From NCBI GenBank assembly GCA_902775135.1, contig CACYKY010000006.1, forward strand, positions 124,001 through 188,000: 64,000 bases of DNA, written 5' to 3'. A program made the translations under genes and the position numbers. Each line of letters opens with the position of its first letter. Within the stretch, counting starts at the first letter, position 1. Shown in pieces: positions 49,860 through 58,891 of this stretch. The notes below the pieces were generated by a model that was not told the origin of the DNA, ran no database searches, and was given only the letters and a program-made list of their open reading frames with translations. The stretch is from an uncultured Bacteroidota bacterium (GTDB lineage: Bacteria > Bacteroidota > Bacteroidia > Bacteroidales > P3).

Positions 49860-50040
49860 CAACACCATTTACGAACCGAGTCGGCTCAGGGGCGGGTAGG
49901 TTGTATGGCTGATACGCCCGGCGCTCAAATCCTACAGTTGCAGAGTTTACCATAACTCTAGGAGGGGATTACCGTGATGCAGGATTTCTTTTTAGACTGA
50001 CCTCGAACCTTTCACAGGCAGCCGCCGTTCCCACAACAAA
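49860..50040 (+). ncRNA. Candidate structured RNA between zapA and rny (possibly 6S RNA)
   Basis: 180 nt without ORF but with strong self-complementarity: AGAGTT (49935-49940) and AACTCT pair around TACCAT, flanked by ATCCTA / TAGGA; further stems in GAGTCGGCTC and GGCAGCCGCC. Position right after zapA recalls the zapA-ssrS arrangement of other bacteria. It may equally be a long leader of rny. No terminator T-run is clear; TTTCTTTTT at about 49987 is in the 3' half. Confidence 0.4.
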
Positions 50041-50056
50041 AAAACAACAACACATC

Positions 50057-51598
50057 ATGACAGTACTATTTATTATAATCGGCCTTGTGGCCGGAGGCGC
50101 CTTGGGAGTGTGGCTCACCACTTCGGTGCTGCGCAACAAGCTGCTCGCCAAGAGCCAGCAGGTCCTGAAAGACGCTGAAGAGAAAGGCGAAGTCATCAAG
50201 AAAGACAAAATCCTCCAAGCCAAGGAGCAGTATCTGCAGCTGAAGGGCGAGCACGACAAGCGCGTCAACGAGCAGAACAACAAACTCCGCGATCAGGAGA
50301 ACAAGCTGAAACAGCGTGAGCAGAGCCTCAACCAGCAGGTCAACGAGCTGCAGAAGAAGAGCAACGAGCTCAAAGGCGTCAGCGAGAATCTCAACAACCA
50401 GATCGACGCCCTCAAGAAGCGCCAGGCCGAAGTGGAGAAGGTCTACAAGGAGAGTGTCACCAAGCTGGAGCACATTGCCGGCATGAGCGCCGACGAAGCC
50501 AAGCAGCAGCTGGTGGACGCCATGACCGAGGAGGCTCGCGCAGAGGCTTCAACCACCATCATGGACATCGTCGAGGAGGCCAAGATCACCGCCGCCGAAC
50601 AGGCCAAGAAGATTGTCATCCAGAGCATCCAGCGTACCGCCACAGAGACCGCTGTCGAGAACACCGTCAGCGTCTTCAACCTGGAGAACGAAGAGGTGAA
50701 GGGCCGCATCATCGGCCGCGAGGGCCGCAACATCCGCACCCTCGAGAGCCTCACCGGCGTGGAGATTATCATCGACGACTCGCCCGACGCCATCATCATC
50801 AGCGGCTTCGACCCCGTGCGCCGCGAGATAGCACGCCTGTCGCTCCACAAGCTGGTCACCGACGGCCGCATCCACCCCGCCCGCATCGAGGAGGTGGTGG
50901 CCAAGACGCGCCGCCAGATTGAGCAGGAAATCAACGAGGTGGGCAAGCGCACTTGCATCGACCTCGGTATCCTCAACATGAACCATGAGCTCATGCGCAT
51001 GGTGGGTCGCATGAAATACCGCTCCAGCTACGGTCAGAACCTCCTGCAGCACAGCCGCGAGGTGGCCAACCTGGCCGCCACAATGGCTTCCGAGCTGGGC
51101 CTGAATCCCAAACTGGCCAAGCGTGCCGGTCTGCTCCACGATATCGGCAAGGTGCCCGAGACCGACCCCGAGCTGCCGCATGCCATCTTCGGTATGAAAC
51201 TCGCCGAGAAGTACAAGGAGCATCCCGACATCTGCAACGCCATCGGCTCGCACCACGACGAGGTGGAGATGACCAACCTCATCAGCCCCATCATCCAGGT
51301 GGCCGACGCCATCAGCGGCGCCCGTCCCGGCGCCCGTCGCGAGGTCGTCGAGGCCTACATCAACCGCCTGAAGAAGCTCGAGGATATGGCTATGACCTAT
51401 CCCGGAGTGGTGAAGACCTACGCCATCCAGGCAGGCCGCGAGCTGCGCGTCATCGTCGGCGCCGAGAAGGTGAGCGACGTCGAGGCCAACAAGCTCAGCT
51501 ACGACCTCTCGCGCCAGATTCAGAGCGAGATGACCTATCCCGGCCAGATCAAGGTTACCGTCATCCGCGAAACCCGCGCCATCAACTACGCGAAGTAA
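50057..51598 (+). CDS. rny: Ribonuclease Y
   Basis: 513 residues. Membrane-anchored endoribonuclease that starts mRNA decay. One N-terminal helix ([17 protein letters not shown]), coiled coil to about residue 190, KH domain ([20 protein letters not shown]), HD domain with [12 protein letters not shown] and SHHDEVEM, and the C-terminal [22 protein letters not shown]. Full length. Confidence 0.97.
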   Translation: MTVLFIIIGLVAGGALGVWLTTSVLRNKLLAKSQQVLKDAEEKGEVIKKDKILQAKEQYLQLKGEHDKRVNEQNNKLRDQENKLKQREQSLNQQVNELQKKSNELKGVSENLNNQIDALKKRQAEVEKVYKESVTKLEHIAGMSADEAKQQLVDAMTEEARAEASTTIMDIVEEAKITAAEQAKKIVIQSIQRTATETAVENTVSVFNLENEEVKGRIIGREGRNIRTLESLTGVEIIIDDSPDAIIISGFDPVRREIARLSLHKLVTDGRIHPARIEEVVAKTRRQIEQEINEVGKRTCIDLGILNMNHELMRMVGRMKYRSSYGQNLLQHSREVANLAATMASELGLNPKLAKRAGLLHDIGKVPETDPELPHAIFGMKLAEKYKEHPDICNAIGSHHDEVEMTNLISPIIQVADAISGARPGARREVVEAYINRLKKLEDMAMTYPGVVKTYAIQAGRELRVIVGAEKVSDVEANKLSYDLSRQIQSEMTYPGQIKVTVIRETRAINYAK

Positions 51599-51628
51599 TC
51601 CATAGGTCCTTAAAGCCCTATAAGTCCT

Positions 51629-52693
51629 ATGATTCTTTCAGCTATCCATTGGAATGTCGACCCGGTGATGATGCACCTCGGCCCCACCACCTTGCGGGTG
51701 GTTGGGGTGTTGTGTGTCGCCGTCCTGCTCTACATCCTTGCTATGCCTCTCTTTTCGAAGGACAAGAAAGACAAGGACGGCAAGGAGAAGAAGGAGAAGC
51801 GTGACGTTTGGGACTATCTCCTCATGGCCCTCATCCCCGCGGTGTTGGCATTCATCTGCTTCAAGACCGACAGTTTCAATATGCGCTGGTACTCGATGGG
51901 CTTCCTGGTGGCTTTCGTACTGGGCTACTGGATTGTGTCGCGCATGTTCAAGCGCGAGGGCGTCAAGAGCGACTACCTGGAGAGCCTGGTAATCTACATG
52001 TTCGTCGCCACGCTGGTGGGTGCCCGCTTGGGCCATTGCCTGTTCTACGAGCCCGGCTATTTCCTCACCTCCGAGCATTGGCTGGAGATAGTGTGGCCCT
52101 TCCGCAACGGCGAATTCAAGGGCTTCGAGGGCTTGGCCAGTCACGGTGCGGCCTTCGGAATCCTGTTGGCCATGTACCTCTACTGGCGCAAGTACGGCAT
52201 GAACATCTGGTGGATACTGGACCGCATGGTCATCGTCATCGCCCTCGGTGGCGCCTTCATCCGTTTGGGCAACCTCTTCAACAGCGAGATCTACGGTCAC
52301 GCCACCTCGCTGCCTTGGGGCTTCGTCTTCGAGCGCAACGGCGAGACCGTCGCCAAGCACCCCACACAGCTCTACGAGAGCCTGAGCTACTTCCTCATCT
52401 TCGCCGTCTGCCTGTGGTACTACCGCCACAAGCAGGGCCGTGTGAAGAGCGGCACCATCTTCGGATGGTGGCTCGTGGCACTCTTCGGCGTGAGGTTCCT
52501 CATCGAGTTCGTCAAGAACGACCAGGAGGCCTTCGAAGCCGATATGTGGCTCAACATGGGCCAGCTGCTCAGTCTGCCCTTCATCATCGGCGGCCTGGTC
52601 ATCGCCTGGCTCGCCAAACAAGAGAAATTCCCGCAGGGACCGTTCCCCAAGGGAGAGAAAGTCAAATCTATTAATAACGAGAAAAAGAAATGA
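51629..52693 (+). CDS. lgt: Prolipoprotein diacylglyceryl transferase
   Basis: 354 residues, longer than usual owing to an inserted charged loop (KDKKDKDGKEKKEK) after the first helix. Moves diacylglycerol from phosphatidylglycerol to the lipobox cysteine, needed for the many lipoproteins here. Motifs: GARLGHCLFYEPGYF, GLASHGAAFGIL, IRLGNLFNSEIYG (catalytic Arg region) and HPTQLYE. Overlaps the next gene (ATGA, 52690-52693). Confidence 0.96.
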   Translation: MILSAIHWNVDPVMMHLGPTTLRVVGVLCVAVLLYILAMPLFSKDKKDKDGKEKKEKRDVWDYLLMALIPAVLAFICFKTDSFNMRWYSMGFLVAFVLGYWIVSRMFKREGVKSDYLESLVIYMFVATLVGARLGHCLFYEPGYFLTSEHWLEIVWPFRNGEFKGFEGLASHGAAFGILLAMYLYWRKYGMNIWWILDRMVIVIALGGAFIRLGNLFNSEIYGHATSLPWGFVFERNGETVAKHPTQLYESLSYFLIFAVCLWYYRHKQGRVKSGTIFGWWLVALFGVRFLIEFVKNDQEAFEADMWLNMGQLLSLPFIIGGLVIAWLAKQEKFPQGPFPKGEKVKSINNEKKK

Positions 52694-53436
52694 AAACTCT
52701 GATACTTGTACGTCATGGCGAAAGCGCCTGGAACAAACTGAACCTCTTCACCGGTTGGACCGATGTCGACCTCACCGAGGCCGGCATCAAGGAAGCCTAC
52801 GAGGCTGGCAAACTGCTGAAAGCCGAAGGCTACCGCCCCGAACTCTGCTTCACCTCCTATCTCAAGCGCGCCGTCAAGACCCTCAACGAGATCCTCGACG
52901 CTATGGATATGGATTGGCTGCCCGTGCAGAAAAGCTGGCGCCTCAACGAGAAGAGCTACGGCGCCATCCAGGGCCTCAACAAGGCCGACACCGCCGCCAA
53001 GTACGGCGACGAGCAGGTGCTCCTCTGGCGTCGCGCCTTCGATGTGCAGCCGCCCGCTCTCGACCTCCACGACGAGCGTAGCCCCCGCATGGACCCGCGC
53101 TACAACGAGATCCCCGACAACCTCATCCCCCTCACCGAGAGCCTCAAGGACACCATCGAGCGCCTCATGCCCTACTATCGCGGCACCATCATGCCCGCCT
53201 TCGAGAACCGCAACACCCTCATGGTTGTGGCTCACGGCAACTCCCTGCGCGGCATCGTGAAGGAACTGAAAGGCATGTCGAACGAGGAGATCATCAAGTT
53301 CAATCTGCCTACGGCAGTACCCTATGTGTTCACCTTCGACGAGAAAATGAACCTCGTCGAAGACAAATTCCTGGGCGACCCCGAAGTGATTGCCGCCAAG
53401 ATGCAAAGTGTTGCCAATCAGGCCAAGAAAAAGTAA
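52690..53436 (+). CDS. gpmA: 2,3-bisphosphoglycerate-dependent phosphoglycerate mutase
   Basis: 248 residues. Glycolytic exchange of 3- and 2-phosphoglycerate. VRHGESAWNKLNLFTGW contains the phospho-histidine; SWRLNEKSYGAIQGLNK and the second His in MVVAHGNSLRGIVKEL complete the site. Coupled to lgt. Confidence 0.97.
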   Translation: MKTLILVRHGESAWNKLNLFTGWTDVDLTEAGIKEAYEAGKLLKAEGYRPELCFTSYLKRAVKTLNEILDAMDMDWLPVQKSWRLNEKSYGAIQGLNKADTAAKYGDEQVLLWRRAFDVQPPALDLHDERSPRMDPRYNEIPDNLIPLTESLKDTIERLMPYYRGTIMPAFENRNTLMVVAHGNSLRGIVKELKGMSNEEIIKFNLPTAVPYVFTFDEKMNLVEDKFLGDPEVIAAKMQSVANQAKKK

Positions 53437-53454
53437 AAAAAACAAGAAATGAGG

Positions 53455-53533
53455 AATGAAAAATGAAAAAAAGTTTCATCTGTAAAACGCTGTGATTCAG
53501 TTTTTCATTTTTCATTTTTCATTTTTCATTTAA
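53455..53533. repeat. TTTTCATTT repeat with inverted partner
   Basis: Four tandem copies of TTTTTCAT-like 9-mers (about 53501-53533) face an inverted GAATGAAAAATGAAAAA stretch at 53454-53472, so the RNA can form a long A+T hairpin between gpmA and the tRNA-Ser promoter. Could act as terminator for gpmA. Confidence 0.65.
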
Positions 53534-53538
53534 TAAAA

Positions 53539-53570
53539 TTTGGTCAGTTTAAAAAATGTTTGTACTTTTG
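53539..53570 (+). promoter_or_regulatory. Promoter of the tRNA cluster
   Basis: TTTG at 53539-53542, 20 bp, TACTTTTG at 53563-53570. Confidence 0.8.
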
Positions 53571-53621
53571 CAACGTTTTTGAGAGATAAAAATTGGTACA
53601 TTTTAGTCTGACGAAACACAC

Positions 53622-53712
53622 GGAGAGGTGGGTGAGTGGCTGAAACCAACAGTTTGCTAAACTGTCGTACTCGATTAGGGTACCGGGGGTTCGAATCCCC
53701 CCTTCTCCGCCA
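53622..53712 (+). tRNA. tRNA-Ser (anticodon GCT)
   Basis: 91 nt with a long variable arm. Acceptor GGAGAGG pairs with CTTCTCC (one wobble), anticodon loop TTGCTAA, encoded GCCA 3' end. Confidence 0.96.
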
Positions 53713-53714
53713 AG

Positions 53715-53744
53715 AAAGACGCCTCCGAAAGGGCGTCTTTTTTT
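53715..53744 (+). terminator. Hairpin terminator between tRNA-Ser and tRNA-Pro
   Basis: AAAGACGCC and GGCGTCTTT pair around a short loop followed by TTTT, within the tRNA cluster, 19 bp before tRNA-Pro. Confidence 0.75.
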
Positions 53745-53762
53745 GATAACGACGGCAACCGG

Positions 53763-53837
53763 CGGGGCATAGCGAAGCCCGGTTATCGCGCCTGCTTTGG
53801 GAGCAGGAGATCCCCAGTTCGAATCTGGGTGCCCCGA
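53763..53837 (+). tRNA. tRNA-Pro (anticodon TGG)
   Basis: 75 nt. CGGGGCA acceptor pairs with TGCCCCG, CCTGC-TTTGGGA-GCAGG anticodon arm, CCCAG/CTGGG T arm, discriminator A, no encoded CCA. Confidence 0.96.
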
Positions 53838-53864
53838 CAGAACTGAGAGGACTAGAATCATGAT

Positions 53865-53941
53865 GGCCCCGTAGCTCAGCTGGATAGAGCAACTGCCTTC
53901 TAAGCAGTAGGTCCTGCGTTCGAATCGCAGCAGGGTCACCA
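53865..53941 (+). tRNA. tRNA-Arg (anticodon TCT)
   Basis: 77 nt including an encoded CCA. GGCCCCG pairs with CAGGGTC with one C-A mismatch and one wobble; anticodon loop CTTCTAA. Confidence 0.95.
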
Positions 53942-53966
53942 AAAACCAAAAAAAGGTACACTAACG

Positions 53967-54003
53967 CCGCCGGTCCTTCTGAAAGGACCGGCGGTTTTTT
54001 TTA
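53967..54003 (+). terminator. Terminator of the tRNA cluster
   Basis: CCGCCGGTCC and GGACCGGCGG form a perfect 10-bp stem followed by eight T residues; the next ATG is six bases further. Confidence 0.9.
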
Positions 54004-54009
54004 ACAGGC

Positions 54010-55770
54010 ATGATGAAAAAAATACTGACTCTAACAACCCTCTTCGCTGCCCTGCTGACGCTGGTGGGGTGCGAGAAGACGGAAGACGATACCCCCGACG
54101 GCATGATCGAGATCTTTGCCGAATCCATGAACGGCGGCAGCAAGGTGATCCTCGACGGCCTCGACGCCACCTGGAGAAGCGGCGACGAGATACGCATCAA
54201 CGGCTCCACCGCCACCGTTGAACGTTGCGGCGACCGTGCCTATATCAGCAACGCCAGCATCTCCGAAGGCACCAACCGCGCCCTCTATCCCGCCTCTTTG
54301 TCTACTGTCAACTGGGGCACCGACAACCCCACCATCACCTTCCCCGCCTACTACCACTACCGCACCGACGGCGCCGGCCACCAGGTCCTCGACCTCCCCA
54401 TGGCCGCCTACTCCACCGGCAGCACCCCGCTCCAGTTCAAACACCTCACCGGCGCGCTGTATATCACCGTGAAGAACACCAGCGCCAACCCCCGCACCAT
54501 CCAATCGGTGACCGTGAAAAGCAATACCTATGCCTTGAATGGAAACATGAATGTAGCTATGAATACAACAAGCCTTATCTCAGCAAGAGGGGATGCAAAT
54601 GAAAAATATCGTTGTGTCACCCTTGTCTTCGATGAGGTTGTGAATCTTTCCACAAATGCGAGCGTGCAGGTAATGATACCCATCCTGCCTGTGGGGAGCG
54701 ACAACAAGTTCACCATCGAAGTGAAATCCTATGAGGAAGGCCAATCCACCTCCTATCTGTCCAGCAAATCCCAAACCTCCGAAGCTGACCACTCCCTTGC
54801 CCGCAACCAGCTAGGATATGCCCCGATGGATATTCCGGTAGGGGAAACTAATGTTTCAGTTTTGCCATTTAATGATAATTCTCGTTGGTATGAGATTTAT
54901 ACCCCATTTGATTTTGTGAAGATGACAGAAGCTATTAACAATACTAGTTCGTACAATGGCGAAGAATTCCATTTGATGAATGATATTGATATGACTGGAT
55001 TTGCAGTTACGACTATAAATAACATTTCGTTTGGAGGAACGATAAAAGGATATAATCATAGTATTAGTAATCTTACCATTAATGGAATTAAGGTTGGAGA
55101 CAAAGCCTATTGTGGATTGTTTAAGTCGCTCAGTCCTAGTGCTGTAATTCAAAACATAACGTTTAACAACCTTAGTTTGGTTAATGTGAGTGTAGGCATT
55201 TTGCCGTTATATGTGGGTGCTATTGAGGCATATTATCCAGATCAATCTAATACAACATTGTCCTTAAGTAATATCATAGTGGAAATTGATTCTTTTGATG
55301 ATGGCGAAGCAGAAGGAGATGTATATTTCGGAGGTCTTCTTGGTTGTTTTGAGCAGGATGCTCCAATAAGTATTTCTAACTGTCAAGTCACTACAAACAA
55401 TTTTATTATACATGGTAAGAATATTTGGTGGGGAGGCTTTGTTGGTTTGACGAAAAACAAGCCTATTAGTATAACAAACTCATCCTGGACAGGTGTTGGC
55501 TCTACTACAATTATTGCTACCACTACAGTAAGGGCTGGCGGCTTAATAGGGAATAAAACTTTAAATACTTTTAATACATCAAATTGTAGAGTATCTGGTG
55601 GTATGGACGTCACGTGTGCTTATTATTATATAGGCTCTCTTATTGGCTACTACAATGCAATAACACAGGCTACTATTACGGATTTCAGTTCTTCTGGCTT
55701 CTCAGTTTCGGTGAATGGTACACCGATATCAGTTAATAATATTGGCAATCAAAACAAGATACAGCTATGA
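54010..55770 (+). CDS. Mosaic lipoprotein: fimbrillin-like N-terminus, GLUG-like repeat C-terminus
   Basis: 586 residues. Lipobox LTLVGC, then a region (about 25-280) that follows the fimbrillin/Mfa-like pattern: DATWRSGDEIRING, ALYPASLSTVNW, LPMAAYSTGSTPLQFKHLTG, ending before PVGETNV. The remaining 300 residues are repeats of the form GEEFHLMNDIDMTGF, FGGTIKGYNHSISNLTING and GGLLGCFEQ, as in GLUG-type beta-helix adhesins. The first part is strongly G+C-rich, the second (from about 54850) A+T-rich. It begins six bases after the tRNA terminator, so it lacks a clear promoter of its own. Likely surface-exposed. Confidence 0.8.
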   Translation: MMKKILTLTTLFAALLTLVGCEKTEDDTPDGMIEIFAESMNGGSKVILDGLDATWRSGDEIRINGSTATVERCGDRAYISNASISEGTNRALYPASLSTVNWGTDNPTITFPAYYHYRTDGAGHQVLDLPMAAYSTGSTPLQFKHLTGALYITVKNTSANPRTIQSVTVKSNTYALNGNMNVAMNTTSLISARGDANEKYRCVTLVFDEVVNLSTNASVQVMIPILPVGSDNKFTIEVKSYEEGQSTSYLSSKSQTSEADHSLARNQLGYAPMDIPVGETNVSVLPFNDNSRWYEIYTPFDFVKMTEAINNTSSYNGEEFHLMNDIDMTGFAVTTINNISFGGTIKGYNHSISNLTINGIKVGDKAYCGLFKSLSPSAVIQNITFNNLSLVNVSVGILPLYVGAIEAYYPDQSNTTLSLSNIIVEIDSFDDGEAEGDVYFGGLLGCFEQDAPISISNCQVTTNNFIIHGKNIWWGGFVGLTKNKPISITNSSWTGVGSTTIIATTTVRAGGLIGNKTLNTFNTSNCRVSGGMDVTCAYYYIGSLIGYYNAITQATITDFSSSGFSVSVNGTPISVNNIGNQNKIQL

Positions 55771-55961
55771 AAAAGAAAACATATATAATTCCGACGATGA
55801 CGGCGGTGGAAATACGTGCCGAGAGAGGGTATGCGGAGAGCGTCAACGGGGTGCCACCGGCGGGGCTGATCGAGCTGTTCTACGGGTCGGGGTCGGGAGA
55901 GACAGAGAGCTTCACCGTGCGCGAGGGTTGGGGCGATGGCTCCAATGGCTTCTGGGAATAG
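55767..55961 (+). CDS. Small protein coupled to the mosaic lipoprotein
   Basis: 64 residues, no signal. Begins KKKTYIIPTMTAVEIRAERGYAES and ends in a Gly/Ser/Glu-rich part (YGSGSGETESFTVREGWGDG). The start MKKxYIIPxMxxVxI is a common opening of short Bacteroidales proteins encoded next to surface lipoproteins. ATGA overlap with 54010-55770. Function unknown; it could be a precursor peptide. Confidence 0.65.
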   Translation: MKKKTYIIPTMTAVEIRAERGYAESVNGVPPAGLIELFYGSGSGETESFTVREGWGDGSNGFWE

Positions 55962-55967
55962 CGGCTG

Positions 55968-56498
55968 TCAGCGTTTCAGCACTATCCACATCAGGTAGCA
56001 CGCCAGCGCAAAGATGCCTACGGGCAGCAGTATCGGGAAGATGGTCCCCAGCAGTAGGATGGCTCCAAGAATCATCAGCAAATTCGACGCAAGTTTCTTT
56101 TCTTTCGGCATTGCCTGCCGCCCTTGGCGGTAGCGGGCAAGGAAGGCCTGCCATTTTGGCATGTTCCACATCCGCTTCAGCCACCCCATGGGGTTGCCCC
56201 GCTGGTCGACGGTTTCGGCCCGCGTGACGGGTATCTCCTTCACCTTCACCTTGATGGCTTTCGAAAAGCCTTTGCCACCGACATGGGCGGTGAGCACCAG
56301 GCGCGTGCGCCCCTTCGAGCGGTTCAGGCGGAAGCGCTTGCTGCCGCCGATTTCGAGGGGTATGACGCTGGTTTTGTATCCGTTGTCTATGGTGAGGTCC
56401 ACACTTTCGGCACCGGGACAATCCCAGCGCACTTCCACAATTTCGCCTTCGGTGACCGTCGTGCGGTCGGTTGTGAATGTCATTCTTTCCATATCCAT
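55968..56498 (-). CDS. Membrane protein with extended beta domain, unknown function
   Basis: 176 residues from ATG 56498 (MDMERMTFTTDRT); the frame is open to 56561. A domain of about 75 residues (TVTEGEIVEVRWDCPGAESVDLTIDNG) looks like an Ig-type fold, followed by a charged linker (GWLKRMWNMPKWQAFLARYRQG) and two C-terminal membrane helices (NLLMILGAILLLGTIF and ALACYLMWIVLKR). Cytoplasmic beta domain with a C-terminal anchor; no family recognised. Confidence 0.7.
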   Translation of the reverse strand: MDMERMTFTTDRTTVTEGEIVEVRWDCPGAESVDLTIDNGYKTSVIPLEIGGSKRFRLNRSKGRTRLVLTAHVGGKGFSKAIKVKVKEIPVTRAETVDQRGNPMGWLKRMWNMPKWQAFLARYRQGRQAMPKEKKLASNLLMILGAILLLGTIFPILLPVGIFALACYLMWIVLKR

Positions 56499-56668
56499 CC
56501 TTCTATCAATTTCCGTGCCAATACGATGCCCCGCTGACACGACGATTTTTCGATACGACAATTTATTCCAGACCTGGGGCAGGGTGGGGGCGGAGGCGAG
56601 AAGTGGCTAATGGTTTTCCGGCGCCGCCGGAGGTGAGAGAAAAATTTTCGTATTCCAAAAAAAAAGTG

Positions 56669-56676
56669 TATTTTTG
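56669..56676 (+). promoter_or_regulatory. Promoter -7 element of the S46 peptidase gene
   Basis: TATTTTTG, 27 bp before the ATG at 56703. Confidence 0.7.
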
Positions 56677-56702
56677 CAGTTTGATATAAAAATAACGACT
56701 AT

Positions 56703-58814
56703 ATGAAGAAAATCGTCCTTTTCCTCGCTATTACAATGTTTGCGCTGCCTTCGCGTGCCGACGAGGGCATGTGGATTCCCATGCTTTTGCAGCGCAACGA
56801 GGCTGCTATGCAGCGTGCGGGCATGCACATTTCGGCCCGCGACATCTACGACATCAACAATGCGTCGCTCAAGGATGCCATCCTGCTCTTCGGTGGCGGC
56901 TGCACGGGCGAATTCGTCAGCGACGAGGGCCTCGTGCTCACCAACCACCATTGCGGCTACAGCTACATCGTGCGCCACAGTTCGGTGGAGCACGACTACC
57001 TGACCAACGGTTTCTGGGCGATGACACGCGACCAAGAGATTCCCTGTCCCGGCCTCACGGTGACACGACTGGTGAGGATGGAGGACGTTACTTCGCAGGT
57101 GCTTGCCGGCGTCTCCGACGAGACCTCGGAGCCCGACCGCGAGAAAATCATCGCCAAGAATATTGCCGCAGTCAGCGCCAAAGCCACCGAGGGCACGCAC
57201 TATAAGGCCGTTATCAAGCCTTTCTATTATGGCAACCAGTACTTTATGTACATCAACGAGGTGTTCACCGACGTGCGTCTGGTGGGCGCTCCGCCGAGCA
57301 ACATCGGCAAGTTCGGTGGCGACACCGACAACTGGATGTGGCCGCGCCACACGGGCGACTTCTCCATGTTCCGCGTCTACGCCAAAGACGGCAAGCCTGC
57401 CGACTTCAGCAAGGACAACACCCCCTATCGTCCGTTGAAGCACCTCCAGATCAGTCTCAAAGGTGTTGAGGAAGGCGACTTCACCTTCGTCTTCGGCTAT
57501 CCCGGCACCACGCGCCGCTATGTGACCCACGATGCCGTCGACCTGGCCGCCAATGTGGAAAATCCCGTGCGCATCGCCCTGCGCGACATCCGTCTGGCAC
57601 ACTACAACGCCGCCATGCAGCAGAGTCCCGCCCAGCGCCTGAAATACGCTTCGCGCGTGGCCTCCATCGCCAACGGCTGGAAGAAATGGCAGGGCGAGAG
57701 CCTCGGTATCGAGCGCCTGCACGGTGTGGAGCAGAAGATGGAGCAGGAGGCGGCTTTCCAGAAATGGGCCGACAGCAAGCCCCAGTACCTCAATGTCCTC
57801 TCGCAGCTCGAGGACAACTATGCCAAGCTGCGCGAGGTGGAGACGGAGTGGACCTACTTCAGTGAGGCCGTTCTTGCCAGCGACTTCATGAGCCGTGCTA
57901 TGCGTCTGAGTATGGCGGGCAACGCCCCTAGCGGCAAGGCCGCCGTGGAGCGCGCCAAGAGTTCGCTGGACAGCACCTATTTCGACGATTTCGATGAGCA
58001 CTCGCCCGTGGACGAGGCCATCTTCCTGGAGTGCTTCAACTACATGTGGGAGCACGGTTTTGCCCCCTTCCTGCACGCCGAGGACGCCCACGCGGCCCAC
58101 GACATGCTGAAGAAGATCTATGCCAAGTCGGCCCTCAACGATCCCGACAAACTGGAGAAACTGCTGAAGAAAATCGAAAAGAAGAACAAGCCCGAGCTGG
58201 CCCTCGAGGACCCCGCCGTGAAGCTCTTCGAGGAGGCCTACAACTTCTGCTACAGCAACAGCAAGCGTGCACAGTACAGAGAGGCCGACGACAACATCCA
58301 GCGCCTGATGCGCACCTACATCAAGGGCCAGATGGAGATGTATCCCGACAGCAATTTCTTCCCCGATGCCAACCTGACGCTGCGCGTGGCCTACGGCCAT
58401 GTGGAGGGCTTCAAGCCCAAGGACGCCACCTACTACACCGCCTACTCCACCATCGACGGCATCATGGAGAAGGAGAATCCCGATGTGTACGACTACTGCG
58501 TGATGCCGCGCCTCAAGGAGCTGTGGCAGAAGAAGGACTACGGCATGTATGCCAACAAGAAGGGCGAGCTCCCCGTGGCCTTCATCGCCACCAACCACAC
58601 CACCGGCGGCAACTCCGGTAGCCCCGTGCTCAACGCCGACGGCCAGCTGGTGGGCATCAACTTCGACCGCTGCTGGGAGGGCACCATGAGCGACCTGCTC
58701 TTCGACCCTGCCTACTGCCGCAACATCTCGCTCGACATCCGCTACTGTCTCTTCGTCATCGACAAGTACGCCGGCGCACGCCACCTGGTGGACGAGATGA
58801 CGCTGGTGGAGTAG
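56703..58814 (+). CDS. S46 dipeptidyl-peptidase, DPP11-like
   Basis: 703 residues, signal peptide ending FALPSRA. A periplasmic serine exopeptidase that frees dipeptides from oligopeptides in amino-acid-fermenting Bacteroidales. Catalytic residues: His in LTNHHCGYSYI (about 82) and Ser in GGNSGSPVLNADG (about 637). The S1 pocket reads INFDRCWEG, where the Arg corresponds to the residue that makes DPP11 prefer Asp/Glu (DPP7 has Gly). Own promoter at 56669. Together with the C25 protease it suggests peptide use as food. Confidence 0.93.
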   Translation: MKKIVLFLAITMFALPSRADEGMWIPMLLQRNEAAMQRAGMHISARDIYDINNASLKDAILLFGGGCTGEFVSDEGLVLTNHHCGYSYIVRHSSVEHDYLTNGFWAMTRDQEIPCPGLTVTRLVRMEDVTSQVLAGVSDETSEPDREKIIAKNIAAVSAKATEGTHYKAVIKPFYYGNQYFMYINEVFTDVRLVGAPPSNIGKFGGDTDNWMWPRHTGDFSMFRVYAKDGKPADFSKDNTPYRPLKHLQISLKGVEEGDFTFVFGYPGTTRRYVTHDAVDLAANVENPVRIALRDIRLAHYNAAMQQSPAQRLKYASRVASIANGWKKWQGESLGIERLHGVEQKMEQEAAFQKWADSKPQYLNVLSQLEDNYAKLREVETEWTYFSEAVLASDFMSRAMRLSMAGNAPSGKAAVERAKSSLDSTYFDDFDEHSPVDEAIFLECFNYMWEHGFAPFLHAEDAHAAHDMLKKIYAKSALNDPDKLEKLLKKIEKKNKPELALEDPAVKLFEEAYNFCYSNSKRAQYREADDNIQRLMRTYIKGQMEMYPDSNFFPDANLTLRVAYGHVEGFKPKDATYYTAYSTIDGIMEKENPDVYDYCVMPRLKELWQKKDYGMYANKKGELPVAFIATNHTTGGNSGSPVLNADGQLVGINFDRCWEGTMSDLLFDPAYCRNISLDIRYCLFVIDKYAGARHLVDEMTLVE

Positions 58815-58891
58815 GGGAGAATCGCCGAAATCGAAATTTGGATTAAAAGAATTTTTGTAACTTAAAAGTTTTTTAAAGCAACAACAGAATA

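Noticed and set aside
53530-53961. Two overlapping minus-strand ORFs across the tRNA cluster
   Set aside because: They are antisense readings of tRNA-Pro and tRNA-Arg; peptides such as GDPAAIRTQDLLL are well-known tRNA artefacts.
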